Part shown: piece by piece, positions 23,545 through 34,974 of the stretch
How positions within the stretch are numbered: the stretch's first letter is position 1
How the letters are laid out: every line of letters begins with the position of its first letter
NCBI GenBank assembly: GCA_016490735.1
Contig: JAEMWC010001570.1
Span: 43,501-107,500 of the forward strand
From: Pachyseris speciosa
Lineage: Eukaryota; Cnidaria; Anthozoa; Scleractinia; Pachyseridae
DNA: 64,000 bases
Direction of reading: 5' to 3'
Position numbers and translations under genes: made by a program
Notes under the pieces: model-generated
Told to the model about the DNA's origin: nothing
Databases searched by the model: none
The model's input: the letters and a program-made list of their open reading frames with translations, nothing else

Positions 23545-23768
23545 TGAAGGGCTGGGGGCATAAACTGTCTATGTGGAATTTTCGGGCGTTTTTTTTAGTT
23601 CGCTTGGATTTGTCCAAATTTTTGCATGTGAACTGCATTTTTATTTAAAAACATTGTCCCGTATTTTTTTTTTTTACCGATTTCTTTTTCGTTTTCGAGA
23701 AATAACGTATGCAAAAGAAAAAAAACACCTAAAACTCTACATAGGCAGTTTATGCCCCCAGCTCTTCA
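23545..23768. mobile_element. MITE with TGAAGGGCTGGGGGCATAAA ends, copy 2
   Basis: A 224-base copy of the element at 21,710-21,925, again adjoining a SINE. The chance frame MEFSGVFFSS.. lies inside. Confidence 0.85.
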
Positions 23769-23879
23769 ATTATGTGATAATGAATATATGAAAATCATGT
23801 ATTTGAAACTGTGGATTAAAGAATTGTATGTGAATGATCTTCGCAGTCATGAACACTACTTAAGCCTGAAAAAAATTCT

Positions 23880-23951
23880 GGCTTGTACGGGATTTAAACC
23901 CACGACCTCTGTGATACCAGTGCAGTGCTCTACCAACTGAGCTAACAAGCC
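23880..23951 (-). repeat. tRNA-derived SINE head, copy 2 (best preserved)
   Basis: 72 bases on the minus strand with a full 7-bp acceptor pair (GGCTTGT with ACAAGCC), A box TTAGCTCAGTTGGTAGAG and B box GGTTTAAATCC. The anticodon loop reads CTGGTAT, a GGT (Thr-like) anticodon. The anticodon stem is imperfect and the flanks are shared with the other copies, so I read it as a SINE. Confidence 0.7.
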
Positions 23952-24118
23952 AACTGGGAGCTGGTCATTTTGTTGGTTGTAATATACCCGTGAGTGATGA
24001 ATATGTGATAATGAATATTAACATTTTAATTGCGAATTAAAGAATGAATGTGTGCGTGATCATTGTAGTTATGAACACTACTTAAGCAGTAGTGAAAATA
24101 TAGCCTGATAAAAATTCA

Positions 24119-24190
24119 GGCTTCTATGGGATTCAAACCCACGTCTTCTGTGATACTGGTGCAGTGCTCTACCAACAGAGCTAACAAGCC
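24119..24190 (-). repeat. tRNA-derived SINE head, copy 3
   Basis: Same tRNA shape as copy 2 with several mismatches (GGCTTGTTAGCTCTGTTGGT). Copies 2 and 3 are about 240 bases apart in tandem and share the tail CCAACTGGGAGCTGGTCATT. Confidence 0.7.
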
Positions 24191-24753
24191 AACTGGGAGC
24201 TGGTCATTTTGTTGGTTGTAATATACCCGTTTCCATATCATTATCACTTATTTTTCACTTATGGCTATTGCATTGAAAACAAAAAAATAATTAGAAAAAG
24301 TATTGGGATTAGATCCTTATAAATTTAATGTATCCATTTTTATTCATTGGTTTGTACACTGGCCACTCGGTATTTTAACCCTATTAGGTTATTTCAGACG
24401 GACAGCACAGTCCATTATCATTATTTTTCATAACTCTATTGGTAAAATCTAACTTTCTTTCTTTCCTCTGGATGAATTAACTTAGTTTACTCTGGGTGAA
24501 ATAACTAATGTTTAGTGGGATTTCTGATGTTTGATGAAGTGTTGTGTAATTTCAAATGTACGTGGAGTAAAGTGGGACTACTCCTTACCTTTCTTGCAAA
24601 AAAAAAAAGATCAAGTTAAGATGGCAACACTGGTTTCTAGCACTTTTCTTCCGTGTTATTAAGGTCAAGAGGTAAATGTCAAAAGAAATATGTTGGCCTT
24701 AATTCATATCTAAATATATATTTTTTATTGATTTCCATTTATCTTTCTTTAAT
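24191..24753. other. No gene recognised
   Basis: A/T-rich DNA after the SINE tandem. Confidence 0.4.
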
Positions 24754-24929
24754 GAGACAATCAGAAATTGTGTATCCTCTGCACACTGGGACGCACCCCC
24801 CCCCCCCAACCAAAAAAAAACTTAAAATAATAATTATTATTATTTTAATTTTTTGGGGGTGGGGTGGGGTGGGGGGGTGTGCGTCCCAGTGTCCAGAGGA
24901 TACACAATTTCTGATTTCTGATTGTCTCA
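24754..24929. mobile_element. Foldback element with poly-C/poly-G stem
   Basis: GAGACAATCAGAAATTGTGT at the left pairs with its complement at the right. The stem continues through a C13 run and its G-rich counterpart around an A/T-rich loop. The frames on both strands here are chance products of the palindrome. Confidence 0.8.
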
Positions 24930-25078
24930 TGGGAGGAAATTGCATTAATTGTTAAGTGATGATCTGAATCACTATATAACTGATGTGATAGTAAATCACC
25001 AGGATCCTCCACCAGTATCTAGTGGTCCTAAAGAAACCATACAAAATCGTCAAACAAACCTAACCTACTTATCGTACT

Positions 25079-25941
25079 TTATTGAAGCTTGAAAACCAAT
25101 AGGTTACCTAAAACGAAAATCTGGAATGTAGATTGTTGAATGCGGAATACGGAATGCGGAATACGGAATGCGGAATATGGAATGAAGAATGTGAAATCCG
25201 GTTTCCGGAATCCGGAATTAAGGAAATGATTTCTCATCTTAGTTTTCATTTTCCATTGTTTTTTCTTTTACTCAGAAGTCTTTGCGCGCCTTCTAATCGC
25301 CTACAGTTTAAAGCCCCGGCTACACGTTGTAACATTCTTAGAAGAACACGTCCCAAAATTGTTGTAAGAACGCTTCTAAAAATGTTGGATACGCATATAA
25401 CATTGTTGGAAAAACGTCGTTTCAGGGTTCTGGCTTCAACAATTTCCACCTTCGCCATTAGGCTCTCGGATTTGAGACTGGGCCCTTAACTCTGATTGGT
25501 CTTTGCAATACAGCGTTGTTGAAAGGGCGGCTACACGCTTCAACATTTGTTGTATGTTGGAGAAAATGTTTGATCGAAATCAAAACATTCTTCCAACAAA
25601 AAATGTTGAACAAACTTCATCAAACATGCATGCTACATATTCTAACATTGTTCATCCAACAAATGTTTTATAACAATGTTTGAACGTGTAGCCGGGGCTT
25701 GAAAGATTTTCCTCTATCTAAGCAAAAGAAAAAAAAGGAAAAATGCAAACTGAGATGGGCAGTTATTTCTGATTTCCGGATTGCGGAAACCGAATTTCAC
25801 ATTTTCATTCTAAAATCCGGATTCCGGAAACCACCGTCTACATTTCATATTCCGCATCCCTTTTTCCGGATTCAACACTCTATATTCCAGATTTCTGATT
25901 TCCTACTTTTAGGTAACCTATTGGTTTTCAAGCTTCAATAA
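25079..25941. mobile_element. Outer foldback MITE with TTATTGAAGCTTGAAAACC ends
   Basis: The first ~35 bases (TTATTGAAGCTTGAAAACCA on) reappear inverted at 25,907-25,941. Inside are short tandem GCGGAATACGGAAT units (25,141-25,185) and CCGGATTCCGGAAA-type motifs on the other arm. The same right half occurs at 35,940-36,140. A second MITE is nested in its centre. Confidence 0.75.
25311..25700. mobile_element. Inner MITE with AAGCCCCGGCTACACG ends
   Basis: A 390-base element with perfect 16-bp inverted ends AAGCCCCGGCTACACG / CGTGTAGCCGGGGCTT, inserted in the middle of the outer foldback. Internal motifs such as AATGTTTGATCGAAATCAAA are shared with 16,800-16,850. Confidence 0.85.
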
Positions 25942-28058
25942 GTTTCACTTTCATACCGAGCCAATACATAATTACGGCAGGAAGCACTACGAAATCTGGC
26001 TTAATATTTCATTTAAAAGCACTGTAAAGCTCTTTTGAGTTTAAACCGAAGTGGAAAGACTTTGTAACGGAGCACACAAGTCACACTTCCTTTTCATTTG
26101 TAGAATTCGGACTTCATATACAGGTATGACCATAGTAACATAAACGTTAGCTTATGTATTCCTCTTTTAGCCAGCATTGAAACCTACGTTTGTCACACAA
26201 ACATGCTACTCCCAATGGTCCGATGCCATTGAGTAAGAAACTTTGATATACACTCTTACTAAGAGGAAAATTCAATACAAGTTGAAGCTTGTTTTCGCGT
26301 CTATAAGTTGTCTGCACCAGTCGCAGACAAACATCGCTTCTCATCAAAGCTCAAACACACGGTAACTGCAAATTCAGTTTGAAGTTGGGAATTGATATTC
26401 ATTTTACAAGTTAAGTTAAGAGTTAAATTTTGTTGCCAATTAAATCTAACGATTCTTGCTATCGTTATTGCATTTCAGAGTGACTGACACAGACATATTT
26501 CAGTTTGGACTCCATTCTACAGTCGAGTGACTCTCCCACCTCGCTGGGCGTTCCCGTGATCTGTAATCTGTGTTGGAAGACTTCAGGTTTGTTTTGCAAA
26601 TAATCATGTTGATGCATGATTTGTACCTACAACAGCTTATCTGTGTGGGCGTATTGGATTTTCTAAGTTCTAAAACTAACACTGATTTCGGGATACAAGA
26701 GAATAGTCGCGATATAATAATATTCTTTAGTCATCCGTGAATGCAACTCAATTCTTGTATATTAATTTTATTGCTTTCCAGAGCGGAATGAATCTGTTTG
26801 TTATCTTGCTTTTTTTTGTCGTTTTTTTTTTTCTTGTGTGTGTGACGGTTTTCGTTTAACTAAAGTTCAAGTAAAACAACTGCCGCTAATTATGTTGTCA
26901 GTGGACGAATTCTTTCAAATAATTAATTGCCTTCGCTTGACGTTGGTTTGGATTTTAAATTATATGTACAATAACCGCGATCGAGAACCTGTTACCTGGA
27001 GCCGGCGTGCATCTTCGACACTGCGCTTGTAAAACTGCGTTTTCATAAGTAGATTGGATAAACTTTGCCGCGACTTCGGATAGCCGGTCACAATAAATAA
27101 ATTTATTTAATGAACGTGACTGCGACAACTCGTCCTCGTAGGAAATATCCATGGCGGATACGCGCGAGAAATATTCTCATTGTTCTGAAGTATTTCAGGC
27201 GATAATTTCTCGTGGAAGGACAGACTCAAAATAGGTCGTTCGTTCTTCGTCTTTGCGGTCTTGTTTCATCTGCAATACCCACTTCTGTTGTTTCTGCGCA
27301 AGCGCTAAAACACAAACAATCCTAGTCGCAATGTTGGATTATGTTCAAATATTCTGGGCTTTCTCCGAAATGTTTGAACGCTTTTGGGAATATTACAGGT
27401 TTGGATGTGAATTTTTACCTTGCTTCATCATTAATTGACCGATTCGCTGTATTCGAAGCAACTTCAGTGAAATTTGCGGAAAACGTACTCAGTTCGGGTC
27501 AATAAATTCTGCGTCAAAGTGACTCGCAGCCCTCGCAAGATTAGCTTGTGACGAAAATTAAACGCGCTTCCTTTTCAGGCACAAACACAGGCTTAAGTAA
27601 ATAATTTTTTTTTATTTAGGTAAGATTACTGTCTGCTTTTCTGTGTGTCTTGATTCACGAAATTTCGTAATTACTCGACCTACGTAAACAATTCGAAATT
27701 CCCGCAGCGAACATCAAATTTGGCAAAAACTATCTGGACATGATCAACATGATGTCATGGTGAAAATAAAATTGATATGGAAAGGAATTCTGATCCCCTT
27801 ATGCTAACTTTGTAATAATATTACAACCGTGTAGGTGAATCAGTGAAGTAGCAAATTTTCAAAAGGCAATTTTTGATTGCCTCTTGGAGGGCCGAGTGAA
27901 GGTCAATATGGCCTCCAGTTTCAGTATTTACGCCGAAAGTCGTAGAGGATGTCATAGAAAACAGTTATTTTCGTTAATGTGCGCATCTTTTGTTCCTAGG
28001 CGTTTAACACTGTGGCCTAAAAATCCGGTTTAGGTTGGTCTAGACAGCATGTTTGATT
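25942..28058 (+). other. Unit B 5' region
   Basis: The part 25,942-26,320 is a near copy of 36,142-36,510 ahead of unit C, so it belongs to the duplicated unit. 27,431-27,920 reappears inverted at 48,900-49,292. No convincing upstream exon is seen; a 27-codon frame MADTREKYSHCSE at about 27,152 is the best of the short ones. The promoter of unit B presumably lies here, but no TATA box can be defended. Confidence 0.5.
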
Positions 28059-29256
28059 ATGGCGTCCACCTCACGGAAATCTCAAGAACATGGCAAAACT
28101 TGTGAATCTAGGAAAGTCAAAATCACCATTTTGGCGTCTGAATGGGGATCAAGCAAGGGAGGACTTTCCACAATAAACAGAGAGTTAGCAATTCAGTTGG
28201 CCAAGTCCCCCAGTGTGGAAATTACACTTTTTCTACCAAAATGTAGTGAAGAAGAGAAGAAAGCTGCCGCAACGCATAATGTGCACATTGTGGAGGCCAA
28301 ACGACGGCCTGGTTACGATGAACTGGAATGGCTCAGCTTTCCACCAGAACATTTGCAGATAGACATAATCGTTGGTCATGGGGTGAAACTCGGTCGGCAG
28401 GCGCAAATTATCAGAGAATCTCGCAAATGCAAGTGGGTGCAAGTTGTCCACACAGACCCAGAGGAACTGGGAATGTTCAAGGCGTATGCGAATCCTATTT
28501 CAACGGGCGAAAAAAAACACAGCGCTGAAGTAGAACTGTGTGAAATGTCTGACTTTGTTGTAGGAGTTGGTCCCAAGATAAGTGAGGCCTTTCGCGCATA
28601 CCTTCGCTGGTGTGAAAAAGACCAGAGTGTATTTGACTTAACACCAGGTGTGTTTGAGGAATTTATGAATATTAAACAAGTCGCCGAAGAAAGAGAATAT
28701 CGTAGTGTTTTAGTGTTTGGCCGCGGAGATGCAGAGGATTTTGAATTAAAGGGACTCGACATTGCCGCGAGAGCTGTTGCCTCACTACCTGACACACACC
28801 TCCTTTTCTTTGGTGCGCCCGATGGAAATCATGAGGAATTAGCGCAACGCTTCCTTCGTTGCGGTGTTCCAGCCCATCGCCTGAGGGTTAGAAGCTACGA
28901 CAAAAGCCGAGAAAGTTTGAAGCGATTGCTTTGCGAAGTAGATCTTGCATTGATGCCTTCAAGAACAGAGGGTTTTGGGTTGACAGGACTTGAGGCCCTG
29001 TCAGCTGGTCTTCCCGTACTGGTTGCCAGGAACTCTGGGTTTGCAGGCGCCTTAAGAAAAGTGCCATTTGGTTCATCATTTGTGATCGACTCAGAAGATC
29101 CCGAGATGTGGGCTGCAGCCATCAAGAAAGCTTGGGAGAAAGACAGGCAAAGTCGACTGGAGGAGGCTGAAGCTTTGCGCTTATTGTATGAGAGGAAATA
29201 CAGTTGGATTAAACAAGGGGAAGCCCTTCTATCTAAGATGATCAACCTTGTTCACG
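28059..29256 (+). CDS. Unit B exon 1: GT4-type glycosyltransferase domain
   Basis: I start at ATG 28,059, which has A at -3 and G at +4. The exon encodes 399 residues plus one base. It has the GT-B fold signature of retaining GT4 enzymes: an N-terminal glycine loop (WGSSKGGLSTINREL, about residues 24-38), VVHTDPEE mid-way, a Rossmann-like block VLVFGRGDAEDFELKGLDIA and the EX7E motif EGFGLTGLE with LSAGLPVLVARNSG after it. Catalytic motifs look intact. No signal peptide or membrane segment is seen, so the protein is probably cytosolic. The donor CG|GTAAGAAG leaves one base of a codon. The frame would read past it only 20 codons. Substrate unknown. Confidence 0.85.
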
Positions 29257-31642
29257 GTAAGAAGTTAGGAATACAGTATTATGCGTGCATTTGTGTTAAA
29301 TTATTAGAAGTTTGTTGAAAAGCGGACGTTGACAAATTTGCAAAGTTTTAGTTTCAATCATTCAGCAAGAGGGCTGCCTTTCTCACGTAAATGTGAACTA
29401 TCTCGCATAAAAACAACACAATTTCCATAAAAGCAACCGAGGCGTGTAGAGGGTTTTCATGCCGGCCATGTTAGAGGCACAAAACAAAAGATATTGTTTA
29501 CACAACAATAAAATTTATTTCTTGAAGAAAAATCATAATTTTTGTTTCGGTACCTCTAACATGGTGGCCGTGCGGTTTCCCCATTTCTATACTCAGGAAA
29601 AACCCATATAATGAAAGCTCACCTAGCATTTAAGGTCGTGCAGGAAACTTGCTTATAAATAAATTCATAAGCCAAATTTTGGTGGTAGGTGTTTCATTTT
29701 CAAGCTTCAAATCTCTGAATTGTGAGGGTCGGTTCCGCTGAAATTTTACAGCACCTTGGTGGATGATGGAATTACATCATGATTGTCGTTTCATAGGCAG
29801 ATCGCGATTTACGGTGATATTTTAGGTTGTTAAAGTTAGAACTGGCAAAAAGCAATGTTTGTGTCCGTGTTTTCGCAGTAAAGTAAATGGTTTTATTACT
29901 TAGTAAAAAAGGATAACCTCTAATGTCATGTGACAGAAGAAGATGTCTCATTTTCAAGACTCATTGAAAGTTATTGGCTTCCATAGAAGTTGAACTATGA
30001 AAGGTAGACTTTGAAGCATCTCAGATCTTCTTTGTGAAGTTTTTTTTTGCAATTTTCCTTCTGTCACATCACAGTATAGCATACTAAGTTTATCTCCCTA
30101 ATGTATCAGTTACTGAAGGTCTATATCTATGATGAAAACTCGAACACAAAATTGCAGTATTTTTCGCCTCCGAAGATCGAACGAGTCCGCTAATGTATTC
30201 AAAAATGTGCAAGAAGTTCATACCTTAAGATTTCATTCACACGTGCAATTAGCAACACGCCGAGCACCCAATGTATTGAATTGATTTAGAATAAATTTAA
30301 AATGTAAAAAATCTTCTCATGAGTATTCCGTCCATCGTTGGAATAAGTCGCACGGTTCGTACATCTCTTTGTGTATATGGCGGGCGAAGAGCCACGTAAA
30401 ATTGAGCAATTTGTATTTCCTGTAATTACAGTCATCACGACTTGCAATTTTCTGAAGCTTGCATTAATCTTACTCGAAGAGAAGAGGAAAATAGAGCTCG
30501 AGCGCACTAAGCGATGGGAATGTGCGCGGAGCGCGATGGAACGAAGAGAAGAGGTTTCCGCCTCCCATCCCCTTGCTTCACAACTTTACAACTTCACTTT
30601 ATTTTGCACTTAAATTTTGAAATTACAATATTAGCATAACAGAGAAGAAGAAATACACATATAGCAATGAAAGGTGACAGTGGTGTATAGTTTGTGCAGG
30701 GAGACTAATAGAACCGCGAGGTTATCGAGTTAGCCTCCATCTCGTTTGAGTGAAAATAAAATAAAAAATAAATAAATAAATAAATAAATAAATAAAATAA
30801 AAAAACATGGGAGTAGAGGGACGGATTACTAAAGGAAAGAGCTAGAAGAATTGCGGAAACCTACGTTTGATATTGCTGAGATAGAAGATAGTTTTTAAAC
30901 TTTCGGAGAAAGCAAATTGATTTAGATCTTTAAACTTGTATGGTATTTCTTGGCATAGATCAATGGCCATAAATGAGATCATTTGTTTGCCTGTATTTGT
31001 TTTTACTCGGAATTTGTGTAGATTTTGATTGGCGGCACACCTGGTGTTATAATGATGTACGCTGCTGGCATACTGGAAAAAAATGGTCAAAGAGTTCTGG
31101 CAAAATACCTTCGTGCCATGCATGTATAAATTTGAGAGCATGTAGGCGATATACGTTAAGTTACCGTTAAGAATTCCAAGATATCACTATGAATAAAGGT
31201 ACTAGAGCACTATCGGTATTTTTTCCAGGTAGGGTTGCAAAGAACATTAGCCTAATAACATCATTTTGCTTTATTTGCATTTTTTGTAAATTTGTTTTGC
31301 TGGTGCTGCCCCAGGGTACAAGAGCATACCAAATATAAAGATAGATAAGATTATAATAGATCTGCGTAAGATATTTGAGAAGTAGATAATGCCTTAACTT
31401 AGAAATTACTCCTATATTCCGTGCAATGGATTCCATGAAATCGGTCCTATATTCCGGTCCTATTCTCCTACATTCTGAGAAACCGGTGGCGACCGATTTT
31501 CCTCTCTGCTGCCTTTTTCTCTCGTCTTCCAACAAGGCTAGTCATCTATGGGAACCGCCTCACTTGATCTTTAAGTGTCAATCCACGGTGTAAAGTTTCT
31601 TACCAATGTGTACTCAGTTAATTTGGATAACCTTTGTTTTAG
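29257..31642 (+). other. Unit B intron (2.39 kb)
   Basis: Donor GTAAGAAG at 29,257 and acceptor CCTTTGTTTTAG ending 31,642. Exon 1 ends one base into a codon and exon 2 begins with two bases (G + CA, Ala), so the join keeps frame. It holds a small foldback at about 29,450-29,575 (GGCCATGTTAGAGG with its inverted copy) and a minus-strand LINE fragment. The same intron, with the same LINE, is found in unit C. Confidence 0.7.
30581..31490 (-). mobile_element. 5'-truncated LINE in the unit B intron
   Basis: Minus-strand frames read IGVISKLRHYLLLKYLTQIY (31,167-31,535 frame) and then NLHKFRVKTNTGKQMISFMA (30,842-31,141 frame). These are the thumb and C-terminal parts of a CR1/jockey-type reverse transcriptase, broken by frameshifts. 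An A/T-rich 3' UTR follows to about 30,581. Unit C has the same copy; unit A has the empty site. Confidence 0.75.
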
Positions 31643-32958
31643 CACCTCAAAGCTCGTCATGCTTGGAGATACTTCACCAAACTAAACCAAGCCAGTCTAT
31701 CGCTGACGGCCAAGGTCTGACTGAGGCAGTCGCTGGATGTGAAGCGCAGTTCAAGGTAACGACAAAAGAAGCTGAGGGAAGACAGTGTTACAGTGAGCGA
31801 GACCGGGTGACGGTGGAGATCCAAGATGAACGAGGGCGAGCATGCAAAACAGAGGTGCGAATAACTGACAACAGGAATGGACAGTATGAGATCCGCTACT
31901 GTCCCAGAGATCAAGGCAGATATTCAATTATCATTAAAGTAAACGGGGAACATGTTTATGGTAGTCCCTATGACTTGGTGGTGAAAGCCTACGAACAGGC
32001 TGTCAGCTCCGGTAATGTTTCTGCCTGGGGAAAAAATAGCGGATGGCACTCTCCTTTCCCGAGTGCCTCTCGCTATTTTTTACCGGAGCAGAGAGCTTGC
32101 TCGCAGGTTGTATCAGGAAAATCATTCAAATACCAATTTGCCTCATGTTTTGGAAAGGAAGGACCTTCTGTAGGAATGTTTAACAGTCCTTATGGGGTGG
32201 CAGTGAATGACATGGATGAGATAGCAGTAACTGACAGTCTTAACCACAGGGTGCAACTCTTTGATAGTAGTGGAGAATTCTTGAGATCATTCGGTCATAA
32301 TGGTGCCAATCAGGGCGAGTTTAGAAACCCTCGTGGGATATGCTTTGATAAGAACGGGAAAATTTTTGTAGCAGACATGAATAACGGCAGAATTCAGATT
32401 TTTAGTCGGGAGGGTCGGTACATGGGTGGGTTTGGTGAAATGGGAAACGGTGATAATCAGCTGACTTGTCCCTTGGGTTTATCATTGGATGCTAAGGGTA
32501 ATGTTGTTGTTGCTGATAATGGCAATAAACTGATCAAGATCTTTACACCTGATGGTAAGTTTGTAAGGAAGATAGGTGGGCCTGGTTCTTTGAGTTGTCC
32601 TGTCCACTGTGTTCAGTGCGACGAATATTTCATAGTGTCAGACCGAGATGAACACTGCATTAAAGTGTTTAGTGGGGAGGGGAAATTTCAGTTTAAATTC
32701 GGCCAGAAGGGGGGAGGGGATGGTGAGTTTAATGTTCCCCGTTGTTTGTCGGTAACAAAGTCGAAACAGCTGATTGTTTGTGATTTCAATAATCATAGAC
32801 TACAATGTTTTGAACTGAATGGTCAGTTTGTTGGGAAATTTGGAACACAAGGCTCTAAGGTAGGACAATTTGCGTGTCCAACGTCTGCAGCTTTTTTGAG
32901 TACTGGTAGAATTGTTGTGTCTGAGTTCTTTAACCATCGCATTCAAATATGGGAATGA
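31643..32958 (+). CDS. Unit B exon 2: filamin repeat plus six NHL repeats
   Basis: 438 codons to TGA 32,956-32,958. A filamin/ABP280-type Ig repeat covers about residues 8-115 (LEILHQT to NGEHVYGSPYDLVV, with NGQYEIRYCPRDQGRYSI). After a Ser-rich linker, six NHL repeats follow, each with a VAD/VSD..N.RIQ core (for example IAVTDSLNHRVQLFD and IFVADMNNGRIQIFS), enough for a closed six-bladed propeller. NHL propellers bind RNA or protein, and filamin repeats act as spacers or dimer surfaces in TRIM2/3/71. No RING or B-box is present: that place is taken by the glycosyltransferase of exon 1. There are no stops or shifts in the exon. A transcript starting in this exon alone cannot be excluded. Confidence 0.88.
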
Positions 32959-33904
32959 AATTAATCATCTGTCTTATTTAGGAGATCTTCTAGTGATCTT
33001 CTCAAACGTAAATTCTCCTCTAAACAAGAACAAAATTAATGAATAATTAAATTAGAAATAGCTTTTATGTAAATGATTCTACGTGATAGATTTACATTTT
33101 TGCTCCAACATGGCCGGCCTTGCAAACAACATTGCCTCAGCTCTAAGTAGGTGAGAGAAAACGTTCTAAATATACCTCATCCTTGTCTCGTAAGACTATT
33201 GCTGTAGAATGGGGCTGAAATTATTAATGATTTCTGCGACAATGGAATCAAGTTTCTTAATTTTATAAATTAATTAGATAAAAGCATTAAAAGTTGTCAT
33301 TTTTTGCGTTGAATTTCTTAAGATCTCAAGAGACGATCGTAAATTTTCACGAAAGAATAATCTTTTGCCTATTTTGTGTATCATAGCTACGTTGTGTCGT
33401 GTCCAGCTTTTTGTCTCAATCAGACACGAGCTGATGTAAACAAACTGTCAAACGTGCTGAATTCAGGCAAACCTTTTTCTTATTCTGAACTGAAGAACGT
33501 GCCAAGTTAATCTTTAAAAAAAATGCTATAAACAAAACAAATCATCCAAAAATTTGTATTAGAAGCATCACCCAGTTAAATGCTGATTACCAACTTTTCA
33601 AGAAAGGAACGCACATTCGGCATTTTTGACAGACTCAAGGAATTCTTTGGGAATGAAAGGTTGAATTGACGGCAGTTTCAATAATTGGCCAAGCGTGAGG
33701 TCAAGATGGCGGGATGCTGGCTAAAGTTCTTTTTATGCGTTTGTGTACCGAGACGAGGCCAATATAAGACTCAAAAACGCGGAACAGGCTATCCCGAGCG
33801 GTCCAGATGGCTCCTATACTAAATAGTTTTATTCTACATTAACCTAGAGCCCTTACCAAGGAGCGAACAACTTCCATACTAAGCCTATGTCACGGCATTT
33901 CCAC
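32959..33904 (+). other. Unit B 3' flank
   Basis: Parallel to the flanks of units C and D (GATCTTCTC.., GGATTTACATTTTT, GAGCTGATG). Extra DNA at about 33,680-33,835 and again from 33,845, absent from the other units, marks further insertions. No gene. Confidence 0.6.
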
Positions 33905-34460
33905 AGACCAATCTATTTTTAGACTATCTTTTTTACCACAATTGCTAGTAATCTCGCAGTCTTATTGGCTAATTTTCCGTTGCCGATAAGAGTCTAGGCA
34001 ACGCTGCTCGCGTCAACGTGTCGCACAATGCCTTTTTTCAGCTCGCGCTCCGATTTTTTTACGCCGATATTGTGGTAAAAAACAAATCGAATGTGCTTTA
34101 GCGCTGTCTATATTCTTATCAACAACGATATTCTTCATCACAGTGGTCAAAATTTACTGTGGACTCACTCGGCTGCGCCTCGTGAGTCTACAACATTTTG
34201 ACCACTGTGACGAGGAATATCGTTGTCAATAAGAATGTAGACAATGCAAAACCGCACTCGATTTGTTAATTTTTGCGCAAAAGGGCAACGAGGACGGCAA
34301 CGGACACGAGAGCGCCACAGAACATGGAGCGAATGAGCGAAACACAAAGGCTCTGCACGTGCAGATTCTTGTGGCACGTACAGTGACTTGTGATTGGTCA
34401 TCGGGGCTCCTGCGGGAATCTGATATTGGCGGGAAATTCAATCTAAAAATAAATTGGTCT
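33905..34460. mobile_element. Foldback DNA transposon with AGACCAATCTATTTTTAGA ends
   Basis: Left end AGACCAATCTATTTTTAGA, right end TCTAAAAATAAATTGGTCT. An inner hairpin pairs 34,124-34,152 with 34,194-34,222. It is itself inside a larger insertion (about 33,845-34,520, ends CTAGAGCCCTT / AAGGGCTCCTGCCTAG) relative to units 0 and C. Confidence 0.75.
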
Positions 34461-34691
34461 ATGAAAACATCGTGATAGGAATATAGGGTAGTTATACGCT
34501 CCAAGTGAAGGGCTCCTGCCTAGCAACCAGAGTACAGACATGTACATTTTTTTTACTTGTTGCTGGCATTTGTATATTTCAAAATACGTGGAAGTATCTT
34601 AGAGGCTGTTTTTTTAGAACATAATTATACAATAATGGTTTATAAATTTTGTCATAACAACGAATTATTTTTGTACTTGTTTTGAAATTTT

Positions 34692-34730
34692 AATAAACAA
34701 TTAGATGACGATTGCTTGTTGGCTTGCTTT
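34692..34730 (+). promoter_or_regulatory. Shared poly(A) signal, unit B
   Basis: AATAAA at 34,692-34,697 followed by CAATTAGATGACGATTGC and TTGTTGGCTTG. It lies 1.73 kb past the stop, much of that distance being inserted elements. Confidence 0.55.
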
Positions 34731-34828
34731 AATATTCTGCTGTTCAATATGACTTTGCAACTAATATCATTCATTTTCGGTCAGAGAAAATTAATGCGTG
34801 ATATAATTAACAAATAAGCCTTGAACTT

Positions 34829-34974
34829 GCTTTGTTCTGTTATAAGGCACGCACGGAAGTGACGAGAGCACGAAAGAATTGAAGTAGGAAGAAGCACGAT
34901 TCGCAGGCGAATGCTTCTAACTACTTCTTGAGTACTCTCGTCACTTCCTTGAGAGCCTTATAACAGAACAAAGC
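34829..34974. mobile_element. 146-bp foldback with perfect 20-bp ends
   Basis: GCTTTGTTCTGTTATAAGGC at 34,829-34,848 is exactly inverted at 34,955-34,974, and the arms continue with CGGAAGTGACGAGAG-type pairing. Confidence 0.85.

Noticed and set aside
23880..23951. Functional tRNA-Thr gene
   Set aside because: The acceptor stem is perfect, but the anticodon stem is imperfect and two more diverged copies share long non-tRNA flanks, so a SINE is more likely.
24653..24955. Overlapping 100- and 68-codon frames
   Set aside because: They lie on a foldback element with poly-C/poly-G arms.
25141..25185. CRISPR-like short tandem units (GCGGAATACGGAAT)
   Set aside because: No spacers; units are directly adjacent and belong to a foldback repeat.
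28053..28058. Upstream start of the glycosyltransferase frame at 28,053
   Set aside because: That codon is TTG; the first ATG in frame with good context is 28,059.
28376..29245. Minus-strand frames of 116-139 codons
   Set aside because: Antisense shadows of the glycosyltransferase exon.
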